A DNA stretch of 64,000 nt from Gammaproteobacteria bacterium (GTDB lineage Bacteria > Pseudomonadota > Gammaproteobacteria > Pseudomonadales > Azotimanducaceae): positions 248,001 through 312,000 of the forward strand of contig JAUIAV010000001.1 of the NCBI GenBank assembly GCA_030425195.1. Reading direction: 5' to 3'. Below are positions 51,778 to 61,685 of this stretch, in pieces. Made by a program: the position numbers and the translations under genes. Position 1 is the first letter of the stretch. Every line of letters begins with the position of its first letter. The notes under the pieces were generated by a model that was not told where the DNA came from, ran no database searches, and was given only the letters and a program-made list of their open reading frames with translations.

Positions 51778-52791
51778 ATGAGCATTCCCGAAAATGCAGA
51801 TATCGAAAACTGGATAGCAAAAGAGATCCCCGAGGAAGTGCTCGAACCGGATCTGCCGATCATCGACCCCCACCATCACCTGTGGGATCTGCGTGGTCGC
51901 GACGGCCTGGGCTTCCGGCAGGAAGTGTATCTGTGCGAGGAGATCAGCCGGGACATTGCCACGAGCGGGCACAACATCGTTCAGACCGTGTTCGCGCAGT
52001 GCGGCGCTTTCTATCGAGCCGACGGCCCCGAGGAGATGCGTTGCGTGGGTGAGACAGAGTTTGTTCATGGCATCGCCGCCATGAGCCGCTCCGGGATCTA
52101 CGGGCCAACCCGCCTGTGCACCGGCATCTTCAGCACCGCAGACCTCCGTCTGGGTGAACGCGCGGCCGCCGTGCTGGAGGCACACCTCCACGCGAGCGAA
52201 TACTTTCGGGGCGTTCGCACGGCTTTTCCTTCCGATCTGAACGAGGATTTCCTCAAAGGCTTCGCGCTCCTCGAGAAATACAACCTGAGCTACGACAACT
52301 GGTCACCCGATTTTTCCCGGCTACCGCGACTAGCAGAGCTCGCCAACCGGTTTCCGGGCGTCACGGTCATCGTGAACCACCTCGGCGGCAGGATTGACCC
52401 GGACGCTGACGACGAGGAACTGAACGCGTGGAAAGGCGCAATCGATGCCGTCGCCGCCTGTTCGAACGCGGTGATGAAGCTCGGCGGCGCCCAGATGCGT
52501 GTTGGCGACTGGGAACCGCCCTACCACATGCACCGCGCCTCTGCGCCCTGGAGTTCTGACCGGTTCATGGAGGCGCTGCTGCCCCGCTATCAGTACGCAC
52601 TGGAGGCTTTCGGTCCCGAGCGGTGCATGTTCGAAAGCAATTTCCCGGTGGACAAGGACTGCATTTCTTACCGGACGCTGTGGAATCTGTTCAAGAAGAT
52701 GGCCAACGAGCTCGGCTTATCGAAATCAGAAAAGAGCGCCGTTTTCAGCGGGACGGCAGCCAGAGCCTATCGACTCACTCTGCCGGCGTGA
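51778..52791 (+). CDS. Amidohydrolase-2 family metal-dependent hydrolase
   Basis: 337-residue TIM barrel. DPHHHLWDL near residue 30 carries the first metal ligands, NHLGGRIDPDADD the barrel His, and CMFESNFPVDKD the late Asp region. This is the 2-pyrone-4,6-dicarboxylate lactonase/L-rhamnono-lactonase-like branch. It hydrolyses a lactone, or decarboxylates or hydrates a ring-cleavage product. AGGAGAAAAG precedes the ATG. Last high-G+C gene before the A+T-rich island. Confidence 0.9.
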   Translation: MSIPENADIENWIAKEIPEEVLEPDLPIIDPHHHLWDLRGRDGLGFRQEVYLCEEISRDIATSGHNIVQTVFAQCGAFYRADGPEEMRCVGETEFVHGIAAMSRSGIYGPTRLCTGIFSTADLRLGERAAAVLEAHLHASEYFRGVRTAFPSDLNEDFLKGFALLEKYNLSYDNWSPDFSRLPRLAELANRFPGVTVIVNHLGGRIDPDADDEELNAWKGAIDAVAACSNAVMKLGGAQMRVGDWEPPYHMHRASAPWSSDRFMEALLPRYQYALEAFGPERCMFESNFPVDKDCISYRTLWNLFKKMANELGLSKSEKSAVFSGTAARAYRLTLPA

Positions 52792-52881
52792 GTCCTCTCT
52801 GGGTGATTATGGCTCCGACTGCCAGGGTAAGTCTCCGATCATATTGAAACAGGCCGTCAGGTCCAACTCCATACCTGCTGG

Positions 52882-54024
52882 CTAATCAGTCCGACCCGAC
52901 ATCAGACTGTCAAAGTTCCGATAGTAAAATAGTTCAGCGTGATTTGGCTCGATACCGCTCGCCTCAAACTTCTTCAACGGATCCCTTCCACCCTCTGGAT
53001 GTGGGAAGTCGGACGAGAACATATACAGGTGCGGATCTGTCTGTTCTATCAACCAGCCAACCGGTTCATGCGAAAACGGCGTAAAACGCAGGTGTCGTTT
53101 GACATAGTCCGACGGTTTCAAGCGGAGTTCGGCCAGGTGCGGCTCCATTCTCACGAAGTTCTGTTGCACAAGATCGAGTGCGCGAAGCCAACCGGGTACC
53201 CACAACGCACCCAACTCGATCACTCCGCCCATGAGTTTCGGAAACCGATCGAACACACCATCAAGGATCATGGACGCAAGAAACAGCTGCGTACTGTGAG
53301 CGATGCCAAAGTAGTCTTTGGATCGAACCGATTCGCCACCGCCGTTAAGCGGTCGCACTTCTATCCCATTGTTGTGGTAGGCCTTGTCAACTAACGCTCC
53401 GCCATCTCCTCCAATGTGGAGCAGAAACGGAATTTCTTTTTCCTGCAGCTTGCGCCAGATCGGGTCATATTGAGGATGGGTTGGCGACTTTGTTCCCTGA
53501 ACCGCAGCCGGCACCCACACTGCAGCGCAACCAAGTTCGAGCAGTTCGTTCAACAGAGCCAGCGACTCCTCTGGATCCGCCAGCGGCAGGTAACACACGG
53601 GAAGAAGCCTTTCGTCAGCGGAACAGAAGTCTGTCACAGCTCTTCCAAGCGCCTTGGCACCGCCATAGAGCAGAGTCAGGTCGCTCACCGAGTGAAACTG
53701 AAACAACGAAAATGTCGGAAACACGAGCTGATCAGTAAAGCCTAATAGATCAAGCGCGGCTGAGCGATCGCCTGCGTTACTGGCACCCATCGCCAACCAA
53801 CCCTTGTCATGCAGAAGCTTCCTGGCGCGCTCGTCTTCCGGTAGCTTCTGAATCTCATCAACCTGGACGGACTTTCGTCGACTCAGTAATCCAACCTGAT
53901 CAGGAATCGCTCTCAGTCGATCTACAACGGAAGCATCGGCATGTCTTTCCAGCCAATGCCGATCGGGCTCCATGATGTGACTGTCTGCGTCTGCAATCCT
54001 TCTCTCGCCAGCATAAGTGTTCAT
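52882..54024 (-). CDS. Amidohydrolase-2 family protein
   Basis: 380 residues. ADADSHIMEP near the N-terminus supplies the D-x-H metal ligands, FLLHIGGDGG the barrel His and MFSSDFPHPEGGRD the final Asp. This matches the ACMSD/LigW-like amidohydrolase group that decarboxylates or hydrolyses carboxylated rings. GGGAGG lies upstream of the ATG. Same strand as the TonB receptor, MFS, hot-dog and CaiB genes, consistent with a catabolic operon. Substrate unknown. Confidence 0.88.
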   Translation of the reverse strand: MNTYAGERRIADADSHIMEPDRHWLERHADASVVDRLRAIPDQVGLLSRRKSVQVDEIQKLPEDERARKLLHDKGWLAMGASNAGDRSAALDLLGFTDQLVFPTFSLFQFHSVSDLTLLYGGAKALGRAVTDFCSADERLLPVCYLPLADPEESLALLNELLELGCAAVWVPAAVQGTKSPTHPQYDPIWRKLQEKEIPFLLHIGGDGGALVDKAYHNNGIEVRPLNGGGESVRSKDYFGIAHSTQLFLASMILDGVFDRFPKLMGGVIELGALWVPGWLRALDLVQQNFVRMEPHLAELRLKPSDYVKRHLRFTPFSHEPVGWLIEQTDPHLYMFSSDFPHPEGGRDPLKKFEASGIEPNHAELFYYRNFDSLMSGRTD

Positions 54025-54039
54025 AGTCTGCCTACCTCC

Positions 54040-56325
54040 CTAATTTGGATCGATTGAGTACTGTATCGTCACGCCAGCGGTCCTGGGTTGCGCAAGGAAC
54101 TGTGCATAACCCCCAGAGAAAGCAGGCGCATCGAAAACGCGATTGGTGTATGCCTCGTCGAAGGCATTACGGACCCATCCCTGAACCAACCAGCGTTCAG
54201 CGGGGTAAACCCCAAGCTCGAAATTCGCAATGGAATAGCTAGGAACGGTAGTTGCTGGATCCAGATCCAGATCAGAAACCATGTCATCCTGCCAGGAGAG
54301 ATCGAAACGGGCATAGCCGTTCAAACGACCGAGCGTATAGCTGTAGTGCAATCCCATCACCAGGGCCCACTTAGGAATCTGGTTTACGTGCTCACCACTC
54401 AGATCCTGACCGACAATCGCTCCCGGTGGTGCCGCAGCCGGCGAATTGAAACAAGTACCTGCAACCAGATCCGGAGCGGTACAGGGAACCCCTGTAAAGT
54501 CAACGTATTTCGCATCAGTATAGGTACCGGTGAAGTTGAGCTGGAGATTTGGTGTCAACAATGCGGCGAGGCTCAATTCGACACCGCTGGATTCCATCTT
54601 GCCCGCATTCCGTAGCACAAAGGTCGATGTCTGACTGTCGAATGCCGACGCCTGGAAATCGTCCACATCGCTATAGAAAACCGTAGCGTCCAACTGGAGC
54701 CGGTTGTCTAGCCAGCTGGTTCTCGCACCGAGTTCGTAGTTGACCACTATCTCAGGATCCAAAATCGGATCCGCATCAGGATCTGCGATCACGCCACTGG
54801 CACTGACATCTATCGCTGGACCTTTGTATCCCCGGGAAACGGATCCGTAGAACATCATGGATTCACGCAGGTAATACTTCAGCCCGATCGTGCCGGTCCA
54901 ATTCGAGTCTTCGGAAGTTTCCGCGCCCGCCAGGGACCCAACCGGAAATGCGAAAAAATTACCGTCACTGACGAAGTCAGCCGAAATCTTGTCGCGCAGC
55001 AGTCTCAATCCTATGAAGCCTTCCAACTGCTCAGAAAACGCATAAGAAACATGCAAAAAAATCGCATAGTTTTCGCTGTCTACCTCAGTCTCCTGCAAAG
55101 TCTGCAAGGTCGTTCCACCGGTCAACGCAGAACCGCCTTGCAGATCAGCGTCAACGTCAAACCACTGCCGGAAATAATACAGGCCCACCAGGTATTTCAG
55201 TTTAGCTTCCTGAGGCGAAAGCAATTGAAACTCCTGAGAGAACACCTGCATATCCCGTTTGACATCAAGCCGATTGGCTACATCGATATCAATCATGTCA
55301 CTATCGGTGATGGCGCGCTGATCCCAATCCCTGTAGCCGGTGATCGAGCGGAGCTCTAATCCGCTATCGAACGTCCAGCTGGGTTTGAGGGTGGCATGGA
55401 GGACTTCATTCGTGTGGGTAATCGAAGCATCTGTCAAAGTCGTGTACTGCTCGTCGCTTGGCACCAGTTCATTGGCGTTAAGCCGCGAAATAAACAGCTG
55501 ACTAAGGCCAGATGTGGCAGCAACATCTTCGTTTATAGAACGGTACGTCCTTGAGCAGCATTCGTTGTCCTGCTCAAAGTACTCGATCGAAGCATCGACC
55601 TCGAAGGATTGACCTTTCCAGATCCCCTTCAGCCGACTCCCCCATCGTTCTTTTTCGTTTTCGCCAGTTCCGCTGACGGGGTTGTCGATATAGCCGTCAG
55701 CTCGGTTCGCGTAAAACCCCGAAAGTCTGAGCCCCAGAGAGTCCGCTATTGGCCCACCGATATGAAAATCCAGGCGTGAGTCATCGAAGGTCGGACTGTA
55801 CTCGGCTCTCAGCTTTGAACTCAGGGTATCGGTTGGATCGTTGGTGTGGACGGAAATTACGCCCGCCGAGGCATTTTTACCGAACAGAGTCCCCTGGGGC
55901 CCTCTCAAGACTTCAATGCGGTCGATGTCCCAGAATTCCAGAAGCCCGGAACCACTCGATCCGGTAATCACCTCATCTATGAGAACGCTGACACTCTGCT
56001 CAATGCCATCCGCGAAAGTGGAACCACCGATCCCGCGAATCCGGAAGCCCTCACCCGCTGTGCCACTGGCCGCGTTCACGGTTAACGACGGGTCGATGGC
56101 CGCAAGATCGTCTACCTCTGAGATGCCGAAGCTGAAGAGGACGTCTTCCTGAACCACCCCTACCGAGATCGGCACATCCCGCAGACTTTCATCCCGCCTT
56201 TGAGCCGTAACGATGATCTCCTCGATGGCTCTGGCTCCGGTCTCTCCTTCTTCGGCCTGAGACTCGCCAACACTGACCATTCCAATCACAGCGGATATAG
56301 CAATGAGCGCTTGCTTCGCTGACAT
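54040..56325 (-). CDS. TonB-dependent outer-membrane receptor
   Basis: 761 residues. Signal peptide at about 1-25, TonB-box-like IEEIIVTAQRR, plug domain (DESLRDVPISVGVV, then IEVLRGPQGTLFGKNASAGVI) and a 22-strand barrel ending YAQFLAQPRTAGVTIQYSIDPN. It belongs to the large group often annotated for siderophores but also used for lipophilic carbon sources. In this island it would import the substrate across the outer membrane using TonB-ExbBD energy. GGGGAGAAAAG precedes the ATG. Confidence 0.94.
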   Translation of the reverse strand: MSAKQALIAISAVIGMVSVGESQAEEGETGARAIEEIIVTAQRRDESLRDVPISVGVVQEDVLFSFGISEVDDLAAIDPSLTVNAASGTAGEGFRIRGIGGSTFADGIEQSVSVLIDEVITGSSGSGLLEFWDIDRIEVLRGPQGTLFGKNASAGVISVHTNDPTDTLSSKLRAEYSPTFDDSRLDFHIGGPIADSLGLRLSGFYANRADGYIDNPVSGTGENEKERWGSRLKGIWKGQSFEVDASIEYFEQDNECCSRTYRSINEDVAATSGLSQLFISRLNANELVPSDEQYTTLTDASITHTNEVLHATLKPSWTFDSGLELRSITGYRDWDQRAITDSDMIDIDVANRLDVKRDMQVFSQEFQLLSPQEAKLKYLVGLYYFRQWFDVDADLQGGSALTGGTTLQTLQETEVDSENYAIFLHVSYAFSEQLEGFIGLRLLRDKISADFVSDGNFFAFPVGSLAGAETSEDSNWTGTIGLKYYLRESMMFYGSVSRGYKGPAIDVSASGVIADPDADPILDPEIVVNYELGARTSWLDNRLQLDATVFYSDVDDFQASAFDSQTSTFVLRNAGKMESSGVELSLAALLTPNLQLNFTGTYTDAKYVDFTGVPCTAPDLVAGTCFNSPAAAPPGAIVGQDLSGEHVNQIPKWALVMGLHYSYTLGRLNGYARFDLSWQDDMVSDLDLDPATTVPSYSIANFELGVYPAERWLVQGWVRNAFDEAYTNRVFDAPAFSGGYAQFLAQPRTAGVTIQYSIDPN

Positions 56326-56373
56326 CTTTTCTCCCCTCTCTTAGCTGTCGAGATACGATCGCGATTTTTTATA

Positions 56374-56399
56374 TTAAATCTTTTATTTAACTTATGTAA
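56374..56399. promoter_or_regulatory. A+T-rich inverted repeat upstream of the TonB receptor gene
   Basis: TTAAAT-CTTTT-ATTTAA (56374-56390), a perfect 6-bp inverted repeat, followed by an ATGTAA half-site at 56394-56399 that also occurs at 61702. It lies 49 nt upstream of the receptor ATG, in the region expected to hold its promoter. Candidate operator for the island TetR protein; inference. Confidence 0.4.
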
Positions 56400-56517
56400 A
56401 TATTTTATCCTCAAAAGTCGATTGAGTACGTTGTTCGAAGGCAGAAAGATCAATCGCCCACCATGCAGCCCGAAATTGAAACAAGGTGCATCTTTTCAGC
56501 GTCTCAGGAGAGAGAAG

Positions 56518-57897
56518 TCAGTGGGGCTTTCGAGGTTCCAAAGGGGACGGGGAGGGAATGGGCTTTCGACCCGAGGGAGACGAACCATCAAACAACTTAG
56601 CGGTTTCGGTATCGCGCGAGATGTACGGACCCGCAAGCAATAGCAACAAACCACCCACCACATAAAGTACCGATACCCAGGCTAACGAATAGCGCAGAGA
56701 CATGTAGGGCGTGTCCACCATGTTGTGCGCAGAAAACACATCGCTCAGATAGCCTGAAAGCGCCGGGCCTATACCCTGGCCTACAAACAGAAGTGCCATC
56801 AAAAGGATCGCACTAGCAGTTCCTCGCATACGAGCACCTGCGGTCATGTGAATGGCGGAAACTAGTGGCGGCCCATACATTCCCGCAGCAATCGCAGGAA
56901 TAATCCCGACCAGAACAGTTGCTGTCAGACTGGGGGCATAAACCTGTAGCACGAGGGCTGGACAAGCAATCAGCAACGCTATCGCAGGCACACGGGCGAC
57001 CCAACTCGGATCAATCTTGTATAGCTTGTCAGAGAGGATTCCACCCAACAGCAGGCCCAGTAGCGAGGGAACCACAGTCGCGATGCTGACGAACAATCCC
57101 GCCTCTCCTGTCTCCATATCAAATCTACGCATAAAAAACGCAGGGAGCCACGAGAGCATTGAGTAAGCAGCGATACCGGTCGTTGCGTATCCCGCAACCA
57201 GAAACACGTACGACCGTCGTTGCCAGAGCTCTTTGAACGCTCTCATCGCTGGGATGGCGGCTCCAAGTTGACCTGTGCCGACCCCATCCATCGCACCACG
57301 TCTTGGCTCACGAACTGTGAACAACAAAATGGGCGCTAGCGCCAGACCTATCATGCCTACAACGGCAAACGTCCACCGCCACCCAATAAGTTCATTGAGA
57401 AAACCAGCACCCGCAAAAGCCAGGATCTTGCCTATGTGCGACATTGAAAGAAAAACACTAAAAGCGCGGCCCCGGCTTTCGGGAGGGTAATGATCAGAGA
57501 CCAGGGTTTGTCCTGGTATCGATCCTCCGGCCTCTCCAGCGGCAACTCCGATTCGAAGAAAAATGAACTGCCAATAGTTTCGGGCCATACCGCAGAAACT
57601 CGTGAACAGACACCAAACGGTTAACGCAATAGTCAGTAGCCGTACCCGATTGACTCGATCGGTCAGCATGCCGATCGGCATCGCAAGAAGCGTATACGTT
57701 ATGGCGAACGCAACCCCGGTAATCACACCCATCTGGCCGTCACTCAAATCCAGCTCCAGGCGAATGGGCTCCACCAGGATATAGATGACGTATCGATCAA
57801 CGTAGTAAAAGAGGTTCACCAAACTCAGTACGAACAGAGGATAGTGGACCATTAGGTGTTTCGTTCGTGTAGCTGCCGGCGCTGGTTCAACTTGCAT
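56518..57897 (-). CDS. MFS transporter, spinster-like
   Basis: 459 residues from ATG 57897, which shares one base with the stop of the hot-dog gene (TGATG). Twelve TM helices; the motif after TM2-3 reads GMLTDRVNRVRLL (major facilitator G-x-x-x-D-R-x-x-R) and SDKLYKID is the second-half equivalent. VNLFYYVDRYVIYILVEPIRLELDLSDGQ is typical of the spinster/Spns-like group in aromatic- and steroid-degrading proteobacteria. Proton-linked uptake or efflux of a small organic molecule is expected. Confidence 0.92.
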   Translation of the reverse strand: MQVEPAPAATRTKHLMVHYPLFVLSLVNLFYYVDRYVIYILVEPIRLELDLSDGQMGVITGVAFAITYTLLAMPIGMLTDRVNRVRLLTIALTVWCLFTSFCGMARNYWQFIFLRIGVAAGEAGGSIPGQTLVSDHYPPESRGRAFSVFLSMSHIGKILAFAGAGFLNELIGWRWTFAVVGMIGLALAPILLFTVREPRRGAMDGVGTGQLGAAIPAMRAFKELWQRRSYVFLVAGYATTGIAAYSMLSWLPAFFMRRFDMETGEAGLFVSIATVVPSLLGLLLGGILSDKLYKIDPSWVARVPAIALLIACPALVLQVYAPSLTATVLVGIIPAIAAGMYGPPLVSAIHMTAGARMRGTASAILLMALLFVGQGIGPALSGYLSDVFSAHNMVDTPYMSLRYSLAWVSVLYVVGGLLLLLAGPYISRDTETAKLFDGSSPSGRKPIPSPSPLEPRKPH

Positions 57898-58724
57898 CAA
57901 TCGAGCTGCACGACAGCTTTTTGGCATCCACTCAATATGATGCTTTCTCGTGATAAAACAACATGTTCATATTCGACGAAGGTTTTTGAACCCACCCTGT
58001 AAATCTCTGCTATTCGCCCGCGCGTTTCATAAGGCATGCCGGTTCTTAGCAGGTCGTGGAACATCAACCGACATCCAGCATGTATGCCCACCGGAGTAGC
58101 TACAGTCCAAACGAAGGAATAGATTACATAGGACAACAGGATCCCTGGATGGGCGTAGTCCCCGTTCGTGAAAGGAACGTGTTTCTCCCCCATCCGTTCC
58201 ATGAAGCGATGTCCCTCCTGTTGTGTATAAGTGCCCTTGATCGATCCAAGGGGCATTCCAACAAACAGCTCAGAACCGTTCATCAGCGGACGATTTTCCG
58301 GGGTTGGCATCTTCGCTGACTCGTAAGGGACGACGCGCGAGGTGGGATCATCATGATCTTCAGCCCGTCTTTTTGCAGTACCCGTTGCACAAACACGTTC
58401 CCCACAAGCGGCTTCGATCAAACAACTATCGGCCTGATCATTGGTCGACGGAACTCGTGCCGTCATATCTATGGTTCGATCATGATAGGCAGGTCGCTTC
58501 AGAATTACGTCCAGACTACCCTCCTTCAGCCAGGCCTCTCCCCAGGTGTCCAGGATTGGATGGCACATGTGACTTAGCACATTCACGCCCGGCACCAAGC
58601 CTCCCTCGAAGCCGAATTTACTCGCTTGCCTGTCATCATGGATCGACCCGGCACTTGAGCTCGCGGTATTGCGGCCGACGACAGCGTATCTTCGGATCAC
58701 TTTACTAGGCAGTTCGCGATTCAT
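57897..58724 (-). CDS. MaoC-like hot-dog fold dehydratase
   Basis: 275 residues, likely two hot-dog modules. The hydratase-2 like motif is SIHDDRQASKFGFEGGLVPGVN, close to the MaoC consensus of Asp then GF-GGLVPG. The second half (HAGCRLMFHDLLRTGMPYETRG) is the second hot-dog. It would hydrate or dehydrate an acyl-CoA. The key His/Asp pair is not fully certain. Stop overlaps the MFS start, so translationally coupled. Confidence 0.82.
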   Translation of the reverse strand: MNRELPSKVIRRYAVVGRNTASSSAGSIHDDRQASKFGFEGGLVPGVNVLSHMCHPILDTWGEAWLKEGSLDVILKRPAYHDRTIDMTARVPSTNDQADSCLIEAACGERVCATGTAKRRAEDHDDPTSRVVPYESAKMPTPENRPLMNGSELFVGMPLGSIKGTYTQQEGHRFMERMGEKHVPFTNGDYAHPGILLSYVIYSFVWTVATPVGIHAGCRLMFHDLLRTGMPYETRGRIAEIYRVGSKTFVEYEHVVLSRESIILSGCQKAVVQLD

Positions 58725-58801
58725 GAGCTCAACGCCTGCCTGCGCGCTTCGAAACTGACACTTGGTGCAAAGGGCTGTTCATACCAGCATGTTCCCCGGA
58801 T

Positions 58802-60058
58802 CTAGTCCCCGACCACACCCGATTCAGGAGGGGCCACAACTCCGCGTTCAGCCAATGACTGAATCTGAGCCTCCTCCATACCTAGCTGTCGCAGGAGCTT
58901 AGAAGTGTCTGCGCTTAACTGCGGGGCGCGTGTGCGGACACGGGTGGGTGTGCGTGAGAACTTGGCTGGCGGCCCGACGACAGATATGGAAATGGAATCT
59001 GGGTCAGGGTCTTGCAGCATATCCCTCTCCACCACGTAGTTCATTTCTGCAACTTCTTGGAACGAGAGTACCGGAGCAGCAGGAATTCCTGCGCTAGTCA
59101 TTTTTCTGAGAAGCCCATCCCTATCCTGCTCTGCACACCAATCTTCAATCAGCAGGTTCACCTGCTCGCGTTTGTGCACCCTTTCGTTTCTCAAATGGAC
59201 TCCTTCCGGAATGTTTACTCCATCGTCCTCCATCAGCTCGACAAGTCGATTCCAATGTTTGTCGAGCAAAACACCGATATAGATCTGGCCACCCGCGCAA
59301 CTGTAAGTGTTGGCGGGAACCACGCCATGGAATTCATTCCCGCTCTTCTGAACTGGATGCCCAAGAGCTGCCAGAGACAAGTTCGCGTTGGATTGAAACA
59401 GCATACAGTCGAGCATCGATACGTCCACGTGCTGTCCTTCGCCAGTTTCACGTTGGTATAAGAGCGCACCAAGACAACCAATCGCAGCATGCAAACCAGC
59501 TAAGTCGTCACCTAGAGTTGTTGGCGCTTTAAGCGGAAATGGATCATCACGCTGTCCGTTGATCGCCGCCCAGCCACTCATCATCTGCACTAGAGGATCG
59601 TAGCCCAGCCAATCACGAAGAGAACCGAACTGACCAAAACCCGATATTGAGACATACACGAGGCTGGGAAAGCTGTCATTGAGCTGCTTGTACCCCAGGC
59701 TCCAGGAATCAAGCGTTCCAGGCTTAAAGTTCTCTATCAGGATGTCCGTCGTCTCCAATATCTGTCGAAGGATCGTTTGTGCTTCTTCCAAATGGAGATC
59801 GAGGGTTATGGCGCGTTTGTTTCTGTTGACGTTTGCGTGCAGAACAGAGTTCTGAGAACCCTGAGGATGATCTGGCAAAGCGTGACGTGTTATATCCCCC
59901 ATAGGATGCTCAATACGCAGAACTTCTGCGCCAAGATCCGCAAGAACACACCCCGCCATTGGACCCGACCAAGTTGTTGTCAGCTCAACAACCTTTACTC
60001 CGGACAAAGGCCCCGTGATGTCTTTGCGAGCGTGCTGGTAAAAGTCATCTCGATTCAT
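58802..60058 (-). CDS. CaiB/BaiF family CoA-transferase (class III)
   Basis: 418 residues. LSGVKVVELTTTWSGPMAGCVLADLGAEVLRIEHP is the family start (quoted in parts: LSGVKVVELTTTWSG and ADLGAEVLRIEHP). LDLHLEEAQTILRQILETTD, NFKPGTLDSWSLGY and the catalytic-Asp region TTLGDDLAGLHAAIG follow. It transfers CoA between acyl-CoA and a carboxylic acid, activating the substrate for the hydratases of this island. Divergent from the TetR gene over a 100-nt A+T-rich spacer. Confidence 0.93.
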   Translation of the reverse strand: MNRDDFYQHARKDITGPLSGVKVVELTTTWSGPMAGCVLADLGAEVLRIEHPMGDITRHALPDHPQGSQNSVLHANVNRNKRAITLDLHLEEAQTILRQILETTDILIENFKPGTLDSWSLGYKQLNDSFPSLVYVSISGFGQFGSLRDWLGYDPLVQMMSGWAAINGQRDDPFPLKAPTTLGDDLAGLHAAIGCLGALLYQRETGEGQHVDVSMLDCMLFQSNANLSLAALGHPVQKSGNEFHGVVPANTYSCAGGQIYIGVLLDKHWNRLVELMEDDGVNIPEGVHLRNERVHKREQVNLLIEDWCAEQDRDGLLRKMTSAGIPAAPVLSFQEVAEMNYVVERDMLQDPDPDSISISVVGPPAKFSRTPTRVRTRAPQLSADTSKLLRQLGMEEAQIQSLAERGVVAPPESGVVGD

Positions 60059-60085
60059 TAACGTATCCAGATCTTCTGAAACATC

Positions 60086-60107
60086 AATTATTTAATGTAT
60101 TATAATT
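60086..60107. promoter_or_regulatory. Inverted repeat in the CaiB-TetR divergent region
   Basis: AATTAT-N10-ATAATT (perfect 6-bp arms) centred between the divergent CaiB and TetR starts, with an ATGTATTATAA core. The 22-bp span and 10-nt spacing equal those of the repeat at 61686. Candidate operator for the adjacent TetR repressor; inference. Confidence 0.45.
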
Positions 60108-60158
60108 ATGAGCCATTTCCAAATACAATAAGTCGAGATAACTGGAAGCAGCACGACC

Positions 60159-60794
60159 ATGACAGCTCGCAAGCAACGGACTCAATCGGAGCGGAACACA
60201 GCTACCCGTCATGCAATTGTTAGCGCGGGCATCAAGATTATTGCGACAGAAGGTACTAACGCCCTTCGCATTGCCAAGGTCGCCAAGCTGGCAGGGGTAA
60301 CAACAGGGGCCATTCAGCACCAATACGGAAATCGGGAGGCTCTGCTTCAGGCGATCTTTACTGAAGTATTGGGCCGGTTCAACTCGCTCGCTCTTCCCGT
60401 GAATAGCGACCTTGATCTACCCGCTCGCTTCGAACATCTAAAGGAACTGATAGCCACAAGAGGGACTGCAAAGCTCTACGGAATCCTGGCAGACATAATG
60501 ATCGGCGCAAGAGCAGAACCCAAACTGCGGAAACTGGTTCAGAAGGCGATCAAACAACAGATAGATATTTTTGAGCGCTGGTGGCTCGTTCTGACTGCTG
60601 ATAGCGATATCCCTCCCAAGCGTCGGCTTGAGATCGGCTACGCTCTACGGGGAACGCTGTATGGTTACGCTATCGAGTCCTACTATCGAGATAACGGTGT
60701 CGAGTATTTTCAAGAAATGGCGACTCATATGATAGAAATGGGATTGAGAACTCTTCTGGACGAGTCTCAAAACCAGGGTAAAGCACCCTACTGA
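60159..60794 (+). CDS. TetR-family transcriptional regulator
   Basis: 211 residues. The DNA-binding domain covers about 10-60, with the helix-turn-helix IAKVAKLAGVTTGAIQHQYGNREALLQAIF. The ligand-binding domain (about 75-205) carries the YxIeSYYRDNGVEYF-like C-terminal helix. It likely represses the flanking CaiB operon and hydratase genes until the substrate or a CoA ester binds. Codon usage is A+T-richer than flanking regions, like the rest of the island. Confidence 0.9.
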   Translation: MTARKQRTQSERNTATRHAIVSAGIKIIATEGTNALRIAKVAKLAGVTTGAIQHQYGNREALLQAIFTEVLGRFNSLALPVNSDLDLPARFEHLKELIATRGTAKLYGILADIMIGARAEPKLRKLVQKAIKQQIDIFERWWLVLTADSDIPPKRRLEIGYALRGTLYGYAIESYYRDNGVEYFQEMATHMIEMGLRTLLDESQNQGKAPY

Positions 60795-60806
60795 GACGCG
60801 GCCCCT

Positions 60807-61610
60807 TTACTCATTCCAATCTGGAAACTCATCGTTGACTGACCCGGACCAGTCCGGGTCGCGCTTTTCAAAAAAAGCAATGGTACCTTCCCTGGAATCG
60901 CGATGTTGTGTCGTCAATCTGAACAGCTTTCGTTCCTGCTCCCGCCAATGCTCGAGATCAATTCCGATCCCCTCCCACAGCAGACGCTTGGCAATGCCCA
61001 CTGGGAGAGGCGCAGCATTTCTCACAACATCGCGAGCGAACTCCACCGCCGCTGGAAGGACCTGATCCGCGGGCAATGCCTTCGTGGCTACGCCGTGGTC
61101 TACCGCCTCCCGACCGGAGAAAGTGCGCCCCGATAGCAACAGTTCGGCAGCATTAGACAGTCCAGCGACACGTGCCAGAATCACGTGAGATGCAAGCTCC
61201 GGCAGTACCCCACGTCGAACAAACGCGAACGAGAGCTTAGCGTCTTCGGCCACGTATCGGACATCTGCCTGCATCGGCCAGGTGAGACCTGCGCCAACCG
61301 CAGGACCATTGATGGCCGCGATCACCGGTTTTCGAACCTCCATTGGTAAGAGACTACGGAAGTCGCGCCCAGCTTCACCCCAACCCCCCGCGAACTCGTC
61401 ACCCGAACCAAGGTCAGCTCCTGCGCAAAATCCTCTTCCTGCACCCGTAACGACCACCGCTCTCACACTGTCATCCTGGTCTGCCTCAGCCATGGCATCC
61501 GACAATTCTGCACCCATGAGCGCGGTCATAGCGTTGAGTTTTTCCGGGCGATTCAGAGTAACAATTGCGACATCCTGCTCGACCTCGTAGACAATCTGTT
61601 CGTATTCCAA
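60807..61610 (-). CDS. Enoyl-CoA hydratase/isomerase family protein
   Basis: 267 residues from TTG 61610 (GGAGAA 7-8 nt upstream); a longer GTG frame adds 19 residues that look non-coding. VAIVTLNRPEKLNAMTALM, then GRGFCAGADLGSG and INGPAVGAGLTWPMQADVRY (oxyanion-hole Gly) are the crotonase signatures. VRRGVLPELASHVILARVAG is the second catalytic region; the first Glu of ECH is not evident there, so isomerase or hydrolase activity is possible. Converges on TetR 12 nt away. Confidence 0.9.
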   Translation of the reverse strand: MEYEQIVYEVEQDVAIVTLNRPEKLNAMTALMGAELSDAMAEADQDDSVRAVVVTGAGRGFCAGADLGSGDEFAGGWGEAGRDFRSLLPMEVRKPVIAAINGPAVGAGLTWPMQADVRYVAEDAKLSFAFVRRGVLPELASHVILARVAGLSNAAELLLSGRTFSGREAVDHGVATKALPADQVLPAAVEFARDVVRNAAPLPVGIAKRLLWEGIGIDLEHWREQERKLFRLTTQHRDSREGTIAFFEKRDPDWSGSVNDEFPDWNE

Positions 61611-61685
61611 AGATCTTCTCCGGTAACTTTGAGGTGAAGGAGACTGATCTCCACCCGATCCACCCACCTTCTTCTCTCATGTACT

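Noticed and set aside
52791-52882. Searched for an integrase, tRNA or att-like repeats at the left island edge
   Set aside because: The 90-nt gap holds only short unstructured sequence; no repeat matching the right edge was seen.
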